Source: Victivallales bacterium (GTDB lineage: Bacteria; Verrucomicrobiota; Lentisphaeria; Victivallales; GWF2-38-69). Taken from it: 43,103 bases of DNA. Made by a program: the position numbers and the translations under genes. Below the pieces are notes generated by a model that was not told where the DNA came from, made no database searches, and saw nothing but the letters and a program-made list of their open reading frames with translations. Numbering within the stretch: the stretch's first letter is position 1; each line of letters begins with the position of its first letter. Shown here piece after piece: positions 1 to 8,532 of this stretch. The stretch spans positions 1 to 43,103 of the forward strand of contig JAIPJT010000022.1 of assembly GCA_021733985.1 (NCBI GenBank), read 5' to 3'.

Positions 1-152
1 AGATCGCGCCCTACCGTTTGGACACAGGATTGCGGCGCGCTAAGCCGTCGCCCCGGAGTAGCGGGGCTATGGCTCACACGGTCGGAGATCGCGCCCTACC
101 GTTTTGTTTCAGTAAAGATTAAACTTCGTCGTGCGAAGAACAACGCTAATTA
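1..152. repeat. Dispersed mosaic repeat, copy A (cut by window start)
   Basis: First of three copies of a GC-rich intergenic repeat (others at 10101-10367 and 18933-19092). It contains AGATCGCGCCCTACCGTTT twice (1-19 and 87-105), a GCGGCGCGCTAAGCC block, and a strong hairpin at 43-74 (AGCC, GCCCCG, loop GAGTAG, CGGGGC, GGCT). It ends in the shared tail CAACGCTAATTA. Its GC content stands out against the AT-rich surroundings. No protein is credible here. The left end is outside the window. Confidence 0.85.
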
Positions 153-160
153 GATCATTT

Positions 161-326
161 CTGGAAAGGGGGAATACTAAAATTTCTTTCCAGGATTTAT
201 ACTATAGATTTTGCTAAATTTCGACTTTTTATCTAAAATGATCTTCTAAATTTCTGTGAAAGTCGGAAATTTAGTAAAACCTCTATTTTTCTTTACTTTT
301 CACTATTTTTAAACAGAATCCCCCTG
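161..326. repeat. Nested inverted repeats, MITE-like
   Basis: Three nested palindromic structures lie in a gene-free stretch. CTGGAAAG at 161-168 pairs with CTTTCCAG at 186-193. TTTTGCTAAATTTCGACTTT at 209-228 pairs with 259-279 (about 19 pairs, one mismatch, one bulge). An outer GGGGGAAT at 168-175 is roughly mirrored by AATCCCCC near 317-324. The arrangement looks like a small non-autonomous element or the downstream end of the adjoining transposon. It could also act as a terminator for the minus-strand transposase gene. Confidence 0.5.
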
Positions 327-358
327 TTTTTCCTTAATTTGTTATCCTTTGAACAGCT

Positions 359-1873
359 TTAAGCTGCTGATCTTTCTATATTTTCAAGCTTTACTATCTT
401 ATGCAGATAATTATAAGCAATAACCTTACCGAACATTTCACACTTTACGGCTTCTATTCCTCTTCTTCTGAGTCTTCCGAAATGGACAGTATATTTCAGC
501 GAAAACATAAGAGCTTCTACAGCGGATCTGTTTCTTCTTGCTTCAGCATACTTTTCAACTTTCCAGAGCTCTTCACCAAGTATTTTTTTCCCAACTGCTC
601 CACTGAAACTTACATCTTTTACGCCAAGCTCAAGTACGTCCTTTCGTCCTGATGCAGAAGAGTAACCGTCATCAGCAGATACAAGTTCCGGAGTAACTCC
701 AGTGTTATCTATATGTTTTTTAACCAGCGGGGTAAAATAAACCGAATCTGCACCGTTGCCGGGTTCAATAATAAGAGTACTTACATAACCGTTCTGAGAC
801 ATTCCGAGCTGAGGCTTATATCCGATAACCGAATTGCGGCTTCCTTTTTTGATAAAAGCAACAGTAGTATCTGAAAGGCTTAAAATCTTTTCTGAAGACG
901 GAAGTTTTTTGTCAAAAAAAACTCTGTCTTCCGTGTAATACAAAACAGCACTTACTGCAAGAAGATCATCTTCCAAATGCTCATATAAAGATAAAAGTTT
1001 TAATGTTTCAGACGGTTTAAGTTTCACTGTATTAATTATCTCGCCAGTTTTAGCAATATGTCTTATATAAAATTCATTCATCTTATGGGCAACTCTAAGG
1101 TACTGCTTATAATCAGGCTTCACTTTCTCTTTCTTAGGATTACCGGAAGTTCCCTTTGTATTATTTATCTTAAATAAAAGTTTTGAAAGTTTATTCAACC
1201 ATTTGTCCGGATACTTAATGCTTATGTTTTTTAGACCGAATTTCTCAAATTTGGATGCCTGTTTTCTAATTCTGTTAAAAAGTCTGTAAATAACCGCTGC
1301 ATCTGCCGGCCATGAACTTGATGCATGAACTGAAGTACTGTTAAAAACTGCATAACTGAAGTCATCAAGGCTTTCATTTAAAAACTCTTCAAGCTGACAT
1401 TTGTGGATATATTCCATTGTTTCACTGCTTATTGCGTTAAGATTCTCATTTATTGTCTTTGGCCTGGGCATTTTCTTATTCTTATCGAGATAGTAAAACT
1501 GAAGGCTTACAGGCTCAACCATCCTTTCTGATGCCTCTGAGGTGGTAACTGAATCAAAATAACCTCTAAGACAGATAAAGATAAATACTTCTTCAGCTGA
1601 AATCCTTTCTCTGCCGACTTCAAGTTCAGTTACCGGTAATTCATCATCCAGTACTGGAAAACTCTTTACTTAAAAACCGGTCTGGCTTGCTATATACATT
1701 TTATCCTGTTTGCGGATTTTCTTTTTCTCAAGACCTTTTCTATCAAGATCTGCATTTATTCTTTTGTAGATTTCATTGTATAAAGAACCTCTCTCCTGTG
1801 AAAATTTTATCAATTTTGCCAAATTTGTGTCCGGAATTCCAAAAAGTGCCTTGTAAAAGTTATTTTCACACAT
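359..1873 (-). pseudogene. DDE-type transposase interrupted by an in-frame stop
   Basis: One reading frame of about 503 codons on the minus strand runs from an ATG at 1873 to a stop at 359, broken by a single TAA at 1672-1670. The pieces are a 67-residue N-terminal part and a 387-residue part read from an internal ATG at 1522; the roughly 49 codons between them are open in the same frame. The C-terminal piece has the look of a DDE transposase. It has a central GYKPQLGMSQNGYVST-type strand, an 'SADDGYSS' segment likely holding the second catalytic Asp, and a late 'RRNRSAVEALMFSLKY' stretch with the probable catalytic Glu. I cannot assign the IS family with certainty; it resembles ISNCY/IS1182-like proteins. 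It is probably inactive unless the stop is read through or is an assembly error. Confidence 0.75.
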
Positions 1874-1880
1874 ATCTTTT

Positions 1881-1948
1881 AATATTCCTTTGTGAGGTGT
1901 TTTTTGTTTTGTAAATAATTATAATATAACACCTTATAAAGGAATATT
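1881..1948. repeat. 68-bp imperfect palindrome upstream of the transposase
   Basis: AATATTCCTTT (1881-1891) and AGGTGTT (1895-1901) pair with AACACCT (1928-1934) and AAAGGAATATT (1938-1948), with a 3x3 internal loop and a 26-nt AT-rich loop. The palindrome begins eight bases before the transposase ATG. It may be the end of the insertion sequence or a nested mini-element. Confidence 0.7.
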
Positions 1949-1958
1949 AAAGTTTTTT

Positions 1959-1992
1959 CTTCGTGTTTTTCGTGAACTTCGTGGTTAAAAAA
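1959..1992. repeat. TTCGTG-reiterated intergenic motif
   Basis: Three spaced TTCGTG units followed by GTTAAAAA read on the minus strand as the peptide NHEVHEKHEE. Motifs of this type recur between genes in many environmental bacterial genomes and are often misannotated as short proteins. This is recollection of a pattern, not a search result. Confidence 0.45.
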
Positions 1993-2044
1993 ACTTTTCA
2001 GATATGGTCTAATTAAATATATTTGGAGGCAAAACGGAAATGGC

Positions 2045-2770
2045 TCAGTTTTCCAATTCCAGGGATACGCTGATTTCCATGGCACCCTTCGGCGGTTTCG
2101 GCAGCTTTTTCAGATTTTGCAGCAGTACTTTGACGGAACTGTCCATTGCGGCGATTCCGCTTTCTTCCAATATTCTGTAATTCCTGATATTTCCATATTT
2201 ATCAATATTAATTAATACCTGTACGGCTGGTAGCCTACTGTCAAGGACTGTTTTTGCCGGCTGCTGCCATCTGCTGTATAAATATCCTGATACTTTATTG
2301 TTGTAGTTCTGTAATGTTTTGTAATTTCTGTAGGGATTTTCAAATTTTATTGTTTTTACTTTATTTCGAAGGCTGTTTGCCAGCACAGAAGCTTCAGCTG
2401 TTTTCTGTACTTTTTTTGCCGGACTTCGGGTAATAATATTGTTTGTTTTTTTTATCTGACTTGCATCAAGCGCTTTCCATCTCTTTTTTATTCTTTTTGA
2501 GGTTTCCTTTTTTCTTTTTAAATTATGTTTTGTTTCGGGCTGTTCAGAGTGAAAATCCTTTTGTTTATAATGCCTGTTAGGGGGAACAAGGGTGACGCTG
2601 ATAGGATTGCCGGAAGGCCTGTCAGTACAGCCTTTGAATGTGAAAACAGCGAATATTATAAATATCGCGGATATATGGGACACAGAAACCCAAAATACTG
2701 TTTTCCTTTTCCTGCTTTTTTTCAGTTTTTGATCTGATCTGAGATTCAATTGTAAAAAATTACGGGACAT
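2045..2770 (-). CDS. TonB/TolA-like energy-transducer protein
   Basis: 241 residues. A basic N-terminus (1-24) is followed by one membrane segment (about 25-46), a long Lys/Arg-rich periplasmic linker (about 60-150), and a C-terminal domain with the TonB_C pattern. In that pattern 'LPAVQVLINIDKYGNI' is followed by a residue series ending in 'LPKPPKGAMEISVSLELE'. Proteins of this build sit in the inner membrane with ExbB/ExbD- or TolQ/TolR-type motors and pass proton-motive force to outer-membrane receptors or the Tol-Pal system. No motor gene is adjacent, so the partner is unknown. The linker is basic rather than the Pro-Glu/Pro-Lys type of classic TonB, which leans towards TolA-like. The stop is close to the TTCGTG repeat. 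Confidence 0.7.
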   Translation of the reverse strand: MSRNFLQLNLRSDQKLKKSRKRKTVFWVSVSHISAIFIIFAVFTFKGCTDRPSGNPISVTLVPPNRHYKQKDFHSEQPETKHNLKRKKETSKRIKKRWKALDASQIKKTNNIITRSPAKKVQKTAEASVLANSLRNKVKTIKFENPYRNYKTLQNYNNKVSGYLYSRWQQPAKTVLDSRLPAVQVLINIDKYGNIRNYRILEESGIAAMDSSVKVLLQNLKKLPKPPKGAMEISVSLELEN

Positions 2771-2935
2771 AATCTAACCGGGTTTATAATTCGTAGAACA
2801 ATAAAACTTAGCAGGATTTTGACAATTAATCAACTATAACAAAACAAAAGTTACCTTGACTAACAGTTAAAATAGTAAAAATAAAATAAAATTGTATGTT
2901 CTTGTAAACAGTATCTATTGTAATTTAGTTCTTAA

Positions 2936-2946
2936 ATGATTATCAT
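2936..2946. promoter_or_regulatory. Possible Fur-box-like palindrome
   Basis: ATGATTATCAT is a perfect 5-1-5 palindrome matching the core of the Fur consensus. It lies in the gap between the leftward TonB-like gene and the rightward lipoprotein gene. It is short and lies in AT-rich DNA, so a chance match is quite possible. Confidence 0.25.
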
Positions 2947-2984
2947 GTTTATAAAGGATTATTTATTTCAGGGATATATAACAC

Positions 2985-3120
2985 TTGAACCTGAATCCGT
3001 GAGATAGTTTATTAAAAAAAATAGATATATTTTATTTACAGTAAGCTGATTTATATAATATTTGATACTTTACCTTTCAGGTGAAAAGAATATTTTTTAT
3101 AAATCACGGATTCAGGTTGA
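2985..3120. repeat. 136-bp segment bounded by inverted repeats
   Basis: TTGAACCTGAATCCGTGA at 2985-3002 is mirrored by TCACGGATTCAGGTT at 3104-3118, giving 15 perfect pairs. The enclosed DNA is AT-rich and non-coding. The right arm ends 23 bp before the lipoprotein ATG, so the element probably carries or replaces that gene's promoter. The rest of the 2771-3142 gap shows only AT-rich sequence. Confidence 0.65.
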
Positions 3121-3142
3121 ATGTAATTCGAAGGGAACTGTT

Positions 3143-3535
3143 ATGAAGAAAATATTTATATTATTTTTTGCCACTATTATTTTATGCTCCTGCTCAAAAC
3201 ATATATCGGATGAACCAAAACAATTAGGATTTGAAGATAGCGGAAAGGAAATATCTATATTTACCGGACAGAGTATTGACATAAACCTTGTTGAAAATAC
3301 GGCAGCGGGAAATGTTTGGGGAATAAGTCCTTATAAGGCTGATACCCTGGGATTCATATCTTCTAAATTTATACCTGATGAAAATATTAAAGGAGCAGGG
3401 GGACACAGAATTATACGGTTCAGAGCTTTGAGATCAGGCGAAGCAGTTATAAAAATAACTTATTATAAAATTCAGGAAAATGAAGATAAACCGATAAAGG
3501 AGTTCAGGATCAAAGTTAAGATTTTAGATGATTAA
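3143..3535 (+). CDS. Chagasin-like (I42 family) protease-inhibitor lipoprotein
   Basis: 130 residues from the ATG at 3143, which follows an AAGGGA ribosome site and starts a typical lipoprotein signal (hydrophobic stretch, then ILCSC). An upstream in-frame start at 3062 would bury the signal peptide and was not used. The mature part shows the hallmarks of chagasin/ICP inhibitors of papain-like cysteine proteases. An 'NTAAGNVW' loop stands in the place of the NPTTGY.W motif, followed by 'GAGGHRIIRFRAL' and a closing beta-strand 'AVIKITYYK'. The loop is degenerate (AAGN instead of TTGY), so inhibition is less certain than the fold. It is probably anchored on a membrane facing the periplasm or outside. 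Confidence 0.7.
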   Translation: MKKIFILFFATIILCSCSKHISDEPKQLGFEDSGKEISIFTGQSIDINLVENTAAGNVWGISPYKADTLGFISSKFIPDENIKGAGGHRIIRFRALRSGEAVIKITYYKIQENEDKPIKEFRIKVKILDD

Positions 3536-3548
3536 GAATCTAATGAAC

Positions 3549-4058
3549 TCAAATAATAACCGAAGACAGATAGAGCTTTAATTCCTTTTCACAAGCGGGA
3601 GTAATAATTTCTTTTCCGAAAGATCCTTTTAATTCGTTGACTGTCCAGAAACTGACCTCATCTATTTCTTCTTTCTGGAAATTAAAAGGACCGTTGTAAT
3701 TGAGTTTATATACCGATACGTTTTCAGATTCGATTTCATTTCTTATTCTGATATCAAATATGTAACTTACAGGGGTATTTATCGGGATGCCGAGTTCCTC
3801 ATTCATTTCCCGTCGAACAGCCTGGTATGCACTTTCCCCCGGTATGAAATGGCCGGCCGCGGCAGTATCCCATTTACACGGCTGAATATCCTTGTTCATT
3901 GAACGCTTTTGAAGTAATATTTCTCCTTTATCATTTTCAATTATAAGATGGGCTGTCCTGTGAATTAATTCAGGCTTGCCGTGACATTCACTTCGGAGTG
4001 CTCTGCCGATTACGTTGTTTTGTTCATCAACTATTTCAAGGTATTCTTCTGACTGCAT
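3549..4058 (-). CDS. Nudix hydrolase, IPP isomerase/YfcD-like
   Basis: 169 residues with a perfect Nudix box: Gly, five residues, Glu, seven residues, then REMNEELGI (around residues 70-95). The N-terminus (EYLEIVDEQNNVIGRALRSE) and 'HRTAHLIIENDKGEILLQKRS' match the subfamily that also contains type I isopentenyl-diphosphate isomerase and E. coli YfcD. Family members cleave or rearrange diphosphate-linked substrates with Mg2+; the substrate here is unknown. The gene lies two bases downstream of clpC on the same strand, so the two are probably co-transcribed. Confidence 0.85.
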   Translation of the reverse strand: MQSEEYLEIVDEQNNVIGRALRSECHGKPELIHRTAHLIIENDKGEILLQKRSMNKDIQPCKWDTAAAGHFIPGESAYQAVRREMNEELGIPINTPVSYIFDIRIRNEIESENVSVYKLNYNGPFNFQKEEIDEVSFWTVNELKGSFGKEIITPACEKELKLYLSSVII

Positions 4059-4060
4059 AA

Positions 4061-6496
4061 TTATTTTTGTTCAAAAACAAGCTTTGAATCTTTTACTTTT
4101 GCTGATATTTCTCTGCCCGGGGTGATTTCACCTTTTAGCATTTCCTCTGCCAGTGGATCTTCAATATATCTTTCTATAGTCCTGCGCAGCGGCCTTGCTC
4201 CGAATTCAGGCTGGCATCCGGTATCAATTAGAAAGTCAAGAGATGGTTTGTCCAGCGAGATAGAAAGGTTTTTGCTCACGAGCCTTTCCCTGACTTTTTT
4301 AATTTCAAGTTCAACAATAGCTCTAAGATCGTTCCTGTCAAGTTTTCTGAATATTATTACCTCATCTGTCCTGTTGATAAATTCAGGTTTAAAATATTTT
4401 TTAGCTTCTTCGATCAGACGTTCCCGCGCTTTATCGTTTTCCTGGTTTACACTACCTGTGCCAAACCCCAAACCTTTACCCTGTATTATTTTATGCGCCC
4501 CTAAATTGCTTGTCATTATTATAATAGTGTTTCTGAAATCAATTACGCGGCCGACATTGTCGGTAAGTTTACCTTCTTCTATAATCTGAAGAAGCATATG
4601 TATTACATCAGGATGTGCTTTATCTATTTCATCAAAAAGGACAACTGAATAAGGACGCCTTCTTACTTTTTCTGAAAGCTGTCCGCCTTCTTCATGTCCG
4701 ATATAACCTGGAGGCGAACCGACAAGCCGGCTGACATTAAATTTTTCCATATATTCAGACATATCGAGTTGGATTATTGCATCTGAATCCCCGAACATAA
4801 ATTCTGCCAAAGATTTTGCTAATAAAGTCTTACCGACACCGGTCGGTCCAAGAAATATAAAAGATCCGATGGGGCGTCTTGGATCTTTCAGGTCGGCACG
4901 CGATCTTCTCAGAGCCCTGGAAATAACTCCAATTGCTTCCTGCTGCCCAATAACAATATTTCCGAGTTCTTCATCCATCTTCAGCAGACGGTTGTTCTCC
5001 TTATCTTCCACCTGTTTTATAGGTATTCCTGTAAGCTTTGCAACTACATCTGTGATTTCTTTAACCCCTATTTCAATCTTAAGGTTTTCTTTATTATTTT
5101 TCCATTTACATAGTATGTGATCTATTTCAGTTTTAATCTTTTTTTCTTTATCACGGAATAACGCCGCGTCTTCAAATTTCTGATTCTTTATTGCTTTTTC
5201 TTTTTTGTTTTTAAGCTCCTCTATTTTTTTCTCAAGCTCGGATGTGTCAGGAGGCGGAACAACCTGAGAAAGCCTTGTTTTTGCACCGGTTTCATCCATC
5301 ACATCAATAGCTTTATCCGGAAGGAATCTGCCGTTTATATAACGCTCAGACAACTTAACGGCTGCTTCAAGAGAAGAGTTAAGGTATTTGACATTATGAT
5401 GCTTTTCATAGCTTATACTAAGCCCTTTTAATATTTCAATTGTTTCTTCAACTGTCGGGGGATTTACTGTAATAGGTTGAAAACGTCTTTCCAGAGCTGA
5501 ATCCTTTTCAATGTTTTTACGGTATTCATCCATAGTAGTTGCACCGATACATTGAAGTTCTCCTCTGGCCAGTGCGGGTTTAAGAATATTGGAGGTATCC
5601 ATTGCACCCTCAGCACCTCCTGCACCAACTATAGTGTGCAGTTCGTCAATGAAAACAATAACCTTTCCGGAATTTTTAATTTCTTCAATAATTCCGCGTA
5701 TCCTTTCTTCAAACTGCCCTCTGTATTTTGTCCCGGCAATAACCAGCGGAAGGTCCAGGCCGAATACCATCTTGTCATGAAGAATGTCGGGAACCTTTTT
5801 AGATGTTATTGCCTGTGCAAGGCCTTCAACAATTGCAGTTTTCCCAACTCCGGCTTCTCCGATCAAGACAGGATTGTTCTTTGTTCTTCTGCACAGAACC
5901 TGGATAATCCGCTCTATTTCATCGTTTCTCCCAATTACAGGATCGAGTTCATTCTTCTCAGCAAGTTCTGTCAGATTTCGACCAAAAGACTTTAAGTTGC
6001 TTAAATCTGCTTCTGCCGACTGATCACCGGTTGTCCCGGAAATATCATCTCCAGGTAAAAAATTTGGATCCAGTGCCGACATTATTTCACGTCTGATAAG
6101 TTCCAGATTTATATTGAGATTTGTCAGTATTTTGGTGGCATCACAGAAATTGTCCTGCAGTACCCCTAAAAGAAGATGTTCTGTGCCAATATAATTGTAA
6201 TTCATATTTTTGGCTTCTCTTGTGGCCAGAGCAAGAACTTTTTTCAATCCCTGAGTGTAGGGGAGGAACCCCTGCTGCTGTGTATTACTGCCTACGCCGA
6301 ACAGCTTTTCTATTTCCAGTCTTATGCTTTCAACATTTACTCCTAACGATTTTAAAATGGATACTGCAACCCCCTGGCCTAATTTTAATAAACCTAAAAG
6401 TAAATGTTCTGTCCCGATTTTATCATGGCACAGATTCTGTGCTTCTTTTTCTGCAAGTATCAGCACCTGCTTTGCCCTTGGAGTGAAATTGTCCAT
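4061..6496 (-). CDS. clpC: ATP-dependent Clp protease ATP-binding subunit ClpC
   Basis: 811 residues, full family length. Two Clp-N repeats (about 5-70 and 80-145) precede the first AAA+ module with Walker A GEAGVGKT (213-220) and '[10 protein letters not shown]'. A UVR motif region follows (about 425-460, '[19 protein letters not shown]'), then the second AAA+ module with GPTGVGKT and '[14 protein letters not shown]', and a C-terminal D2-small domain. The UVR motif and domain order separate ClpC from ClpB and ClpA. It unfolds substrates and feeds them to ClpP in the cytoplasm. The ATG is preceded by AAGAAGGAAG. The next gene, a Nudix hydrolase, is immediately downstream. Confidence 0.96.
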   Translation of the reverse strand: MDNFTPRAKQVLILAEKEAQNLCHDKIGTEHLLLGLLKLGQGVAVSILKSLGVNVESIRLEIEKLFGVGSNTQQQGFLPYTQGLKKVLALATREAKNMNYNYIGTEHLLLGVLQDNFCDATKILTNLNINLELIRREIMSALDPNFLPGDDISGTTGDQSAEADLSNLKSFGRNLTELAEKNELDPVIGRNDEIERIIQVLCRRTKNNPVLIGEAGVGKTAIVEGLAQAITSKKVPDILHDKMVFGLDLPLVIAGTKYRGQFEERIRGIIEEIKNSGKVIVFIDELHTIVGAGGAEGAMDTSNILKPALARGELQCIGATTMDEYRKNIEKDSALERRFQPITVNPPTVEETIEILKGLSISYEKHHNVKYLNSSLEAAVKLSERYINGRFLPDKAIDVMDETGAKTRLSQVVPPPDTSELEKKIEELKNKKEKAIKNQKFEDAALFRDKEKKIKTEIDHILCKWKNNKENLKIEIGVKEITDVVAKLTGIPIKQVEDKENNRLLKMDEELGNIVIGQQEAIGVISRALRRSRADLKDPRRPIGSFIFLGPTGVGKTLLAKSLAEFMFGDSDAIIQLDMSEYMEKFNVSRLVGSPPGYIGHEEGGQLSEKVRRRPYSVVLFDEIDKAHPDVIHMLLQIIEEGKLTDNVGRVIDFRNTIIIMTSNLGAHKIIQGKGLGFGTGSVNQENDKARERLIEEAKKYFKPEFINRTDEVIIFRKLDRNDLRAIVELEIKKVRERLVSKNLSISLDKPSLDFLIDTGCQPEFGARPLRRTIERYIEDPLAEEMLKGEITPGREISAKVKDSKLVFEQK

Positions 6497-6673
6497 TATT
6501 CTTCTTCCTTCTTATATGTAAACTGTGAATTATGTATAGCCTTGAAATATAATATACTCCAATCAGCTGTTTTTTCGAAAATAATTAGATAATACAGTCT
6601 CAACAATTTTCAAATTATTTTTGTGAAAAAGTCAAGCTGTATGAAAAGTATATTTTTAGCCCGTTGTTTTCTG

Positions 6674-6782
6674 TTGACTCGCTATTACAACATCTTATTT
6701 AAAATTAGGCAGAAAATTATATTTTTTTTTGTTATTTTTTTATCTTACTCTTGACTGTTTTGAGAAAGGGTTTACTTTATAA
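6674..6782 (+). promoter_or_regulatory. Probable sigma-70-type promoters for the rpmJ-rplQ operon
   Basis: The 335-bp gap between divergent clpC and rpmJ holds two -35-like TTGACT hexamers at 6674 and 6751. The second is followed after 16 bp by TACTTT (6773-6778) and then TTATAA, about 50 bp before the rpmJ ATG. The match to the -10 consensus is only fair. The rest of the gap is T-rich with no gene. Confidence 0.45.
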
Positions 6783-6831
6783 ACCTTTCATGCCATAATT
6801 ATATAAATTTTTAAACACATAGAGGTAGATA

Positions 6832-6948
6832 ATGAAAGTCAGAGCTTCGGTAAAAAGACAGTGTGAATACTGCCAGATTGTAAAAAGAGGCGGAATTGTA
6901 CGGGTTGTGTGTTCAAGAAACGCAAGACACAAACAGAAACAGGGTTAA
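6832..6948 (+). CDS. rpmJ: Large-subunit ribosomal protein bL36
   Basis: 38 residues, starting at an ATG behind AGAGG. Sequence [14 protein letters not shown] is diagnostic, with the zinc-type ligands C11, C14, C27 and H33. It begins the rpmJ-rpsM-rpsK-rpsD-rpoA-rplQ operon, the usual bacterial end of the spc/alpha ribosomal cluster. The secY, adk, map or infA genes that often precede it are absent here; clpC lies upstream on the other strand. Confidence 0.95.
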   Translation: MKVRASVKRQCEYCQIVKRGGIVRVVCSRNARHKQKQG

Positions 6949-6992
6949 ACTAAAAATAAATCATAAATAAAAATAGAAGTGAGAGGTTAAGA

Positions 6993-7385
6993 ATGCCAAG
7001 AATTATCGGTATCGATATTCCGGGAAAAAAAAGAGTCGAAATAGCTCTTCGCTATATATACGGCATAGGGCCGACAAAGGCGATTGAGATAATTAAAAAG
7101 GCTAATATACCGGAAGGAACAAAAGCAGATAATCTGACCGGTGATCAGATTTCAGCAATTACAGCCATTCTACAGAATGATTACATGGTAGAAGGAGATT
7201 TGAGAAGAGCAGTAGCAGGCGATATACGCAGGCTGGGATCTATAAAAAGCTACAGAGGTATCAGGCACCGCAGAGGCCTTCCGGTTCGTGGACAGAGGAC
7301 AAAAACCAATGCACACACAAGGAAGGGTAAAAGTAAAACTGTCGGAGCTGTTCGTGACAAAACTCAACGTAAACTTGCTAAATAA
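6993..7385 (+). CDS. rpsM: Small-subunit ribosomal protein uS13
   Basis: 130 residues from an ATG behind GAGAGG. The N-terminal MPRIIGIDIPGKKRVEIAL, the 'YGIGPTKA' helix-hairpin motif and the 'GIRHRRGLPVRGQRTKTNA' tail are classic for S13, which sits in the head of the 30S subunit and contacts the P-site tRNA and bridges to the 50S. It is the second gene of the alpha operon, 44 bp after rpmJ. Confidence 0.97.
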   Translation: MPRIIGIDIPGKKRVEIALRYIYGIGPTKAIEIIKKANIPEGTKADNLTGDQISAITAILQNDYMVEGDLRRAVAGDIRRLGSIKSYRGIRHRRGLPVRGQRTKTNAHTRKGKSKTVGAVRDKTQRKLAK

Positions 7386-7415
7386 GGCTTTTTTATTAAC
7401 ATAAGGAATGTACAA

Positions 7416-7862
7416 ATGGAAGAAAAAAATATCAAAAATAAAGAAGCGGAAAACAAAGTTCAGGAAGAAACTGCTGCTGCCGGTCCTAAGAAAAAATTTA
7501 AGGGCGGCCGTATGGTGCCTTCAGGCATAGCGTTTATCAGAGCTACTTTTAATAATACAAAAGTAACAATTACAGACCTTCACGGCAACGTACTTTGCTG
7601 GGCGACTGCCGGAAAAGTCGGATTTAAAGGTTCAAGGAAAAGTACAGCTTATGCTGCCCAAATGGTTGCTGCGGATGCAATCAAAAAGGCACAGTTGAAT
7701 TTTGGAGTTAGAAGTGTTGAAGCGCGCATCAAAGGACCGGGTCCGGGACGTGAATCCGCAGTCAGGGGAATATCGGCTGCAGGAGTTGAAGTATCGAGCA
7801 TTCAGGACATTACCCCGGTTCCCCATAACGGCTGTAGACCGCCTAAAAGACGTCGTATTTAA
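7416..7862 (+). CDS. rpsK: Small-subunit ribosomal protein uS11
   Basis: 148 residues. The conserved core starts around residue 33 ('[24 protein letters not shown]') and ends in '[15 protein letters not shown]', as in all S11 proteins. The first roughly 30 residues form a Lys/Glu-rich extension that exceeds the usual 125-130 residue length. The start is supported by AAGGA eight bases upstream. S11 forms the platform of the 30S subunit with S6, S15 and S18. Confidence 0.97.
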   Translation: MEEKNIKNKEAENKVQEETAAAGPKKKFKGGRMVPSGIAFIRATFNNTKVTITDLHGNVLCWATAGKVGFKGSRKSTAYAAQMVAADAIKKAQLNFGVRSVEARIKGPGPGRESAVRGISAAGVEVSSIQDITPVPHNGCRPPKRRRI

Positions 7863-7886
7863 AAAATGTTAAATGGAGATTAATTA

Positions 7887-8513
7887 ATGAGATATACAGG
7901 ACCCGCATGTAAATTATGCCGTAGAGAAGGCAAAAAGCTCTTCCTCAAAGGGGAAAGATGCATGAAAGCAAAATGCGCTATAGATAGAGAAAGACCGGTG
8001 CCCGGGGCCAGTCAGCGCAGACGTGCTAAAATTTCTGATTATGGAGTGCAGTTAAGGGCGAAACAGCAAATACGCCGTTACTACGGGCTTTCAGAAAAAC
8101 AATTTTTAAAAACATTTAAAATTGCTTCAAAGAAGACCGGTATAACAAGTTTTGAATTTCTTGTATTACTTGAAATGAGACTTGACAATACAGTTTACCG
8201 TTTAGGTTTTGCATCCTCAAGATCTGCTGCAAGACAGATCATAAACCATGGACATATCAGAGTCAACGGAAGGAAAGTTGATATTCCTTCTTATAAATTG
8301 AAAAAAGGTGATACGATTGAACTTAAGAAATCAGATAAAAGCCTTGCGTTTGTACAAAAGAATATAGAAGAAACTTCGGGTACTGTTACTTTACCAGAGT
8401 GGCTTACTTTTGAGAAAGAGGCACTTAAGGCAGAAGTACTACGTTTTCCTGAAGAAAGTGAAATTCAGGCGCCTGCGGATGCACAGTTAATCGTTGAATT
8501 GTATTCTAAGTAA
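7887..8513 (+). CDS. rpsD: Small-subunit ribosomal protein uS4, zinc-type
   Basis: 208 residues. The N-terminus carries four cysteines (C8, C11, C25, C30), the zinc-binding form of S4. An S4 RNA-binding domain follows ('MRLDNTVYRLGFASSRSAARQ', 'HGHIRVNGRKVDIPSYKLKKGD'). S4 is a primary 16S rRNA binder and in many bacteria a translational repressor of its operon; no leader pseudoknot was identified here. The start follows GGAG. Confidence 0.97.
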   Translation: MRYTGPACKLCRREGKKLFLKGERCMKAKCAIDRERPVPGASQRRRAKISDYGVQLRAKQQIRRYYGLSEKQFLKTFKIASKKTGITSFEFLVLLEMRLDNTVYRLGFASSRSAARQIINHGHIRVNGRKVDIPSYKLKKGDTIELKKSDKSLAFVQKNIEETSGTVTLPEWLTFEKEALKAEVLRFPEESEIQAPADAQLIVELYSK

Positions 8514-8532
8514 AAAATTGGAGTGAATTATA

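Noticed and set aside
401-652. Plus-strand open frame inside the transposase
   Set aside because: It is a shadow of the transposase on the other strand, with no homology-like features.
1879-2085. 68-codon minus-strand open frame ending in NHEVHEKHE-type peptide
   Set aside because: It spans the end of the TonB-like gene, the TTCGTG motif and the palindrome, so it is a translation of non-coding repeats.
4122-6521. Plus-strand open frames opposite clpC
   Set aside because: All lie opposite strongly conserved clpC coding sequence.
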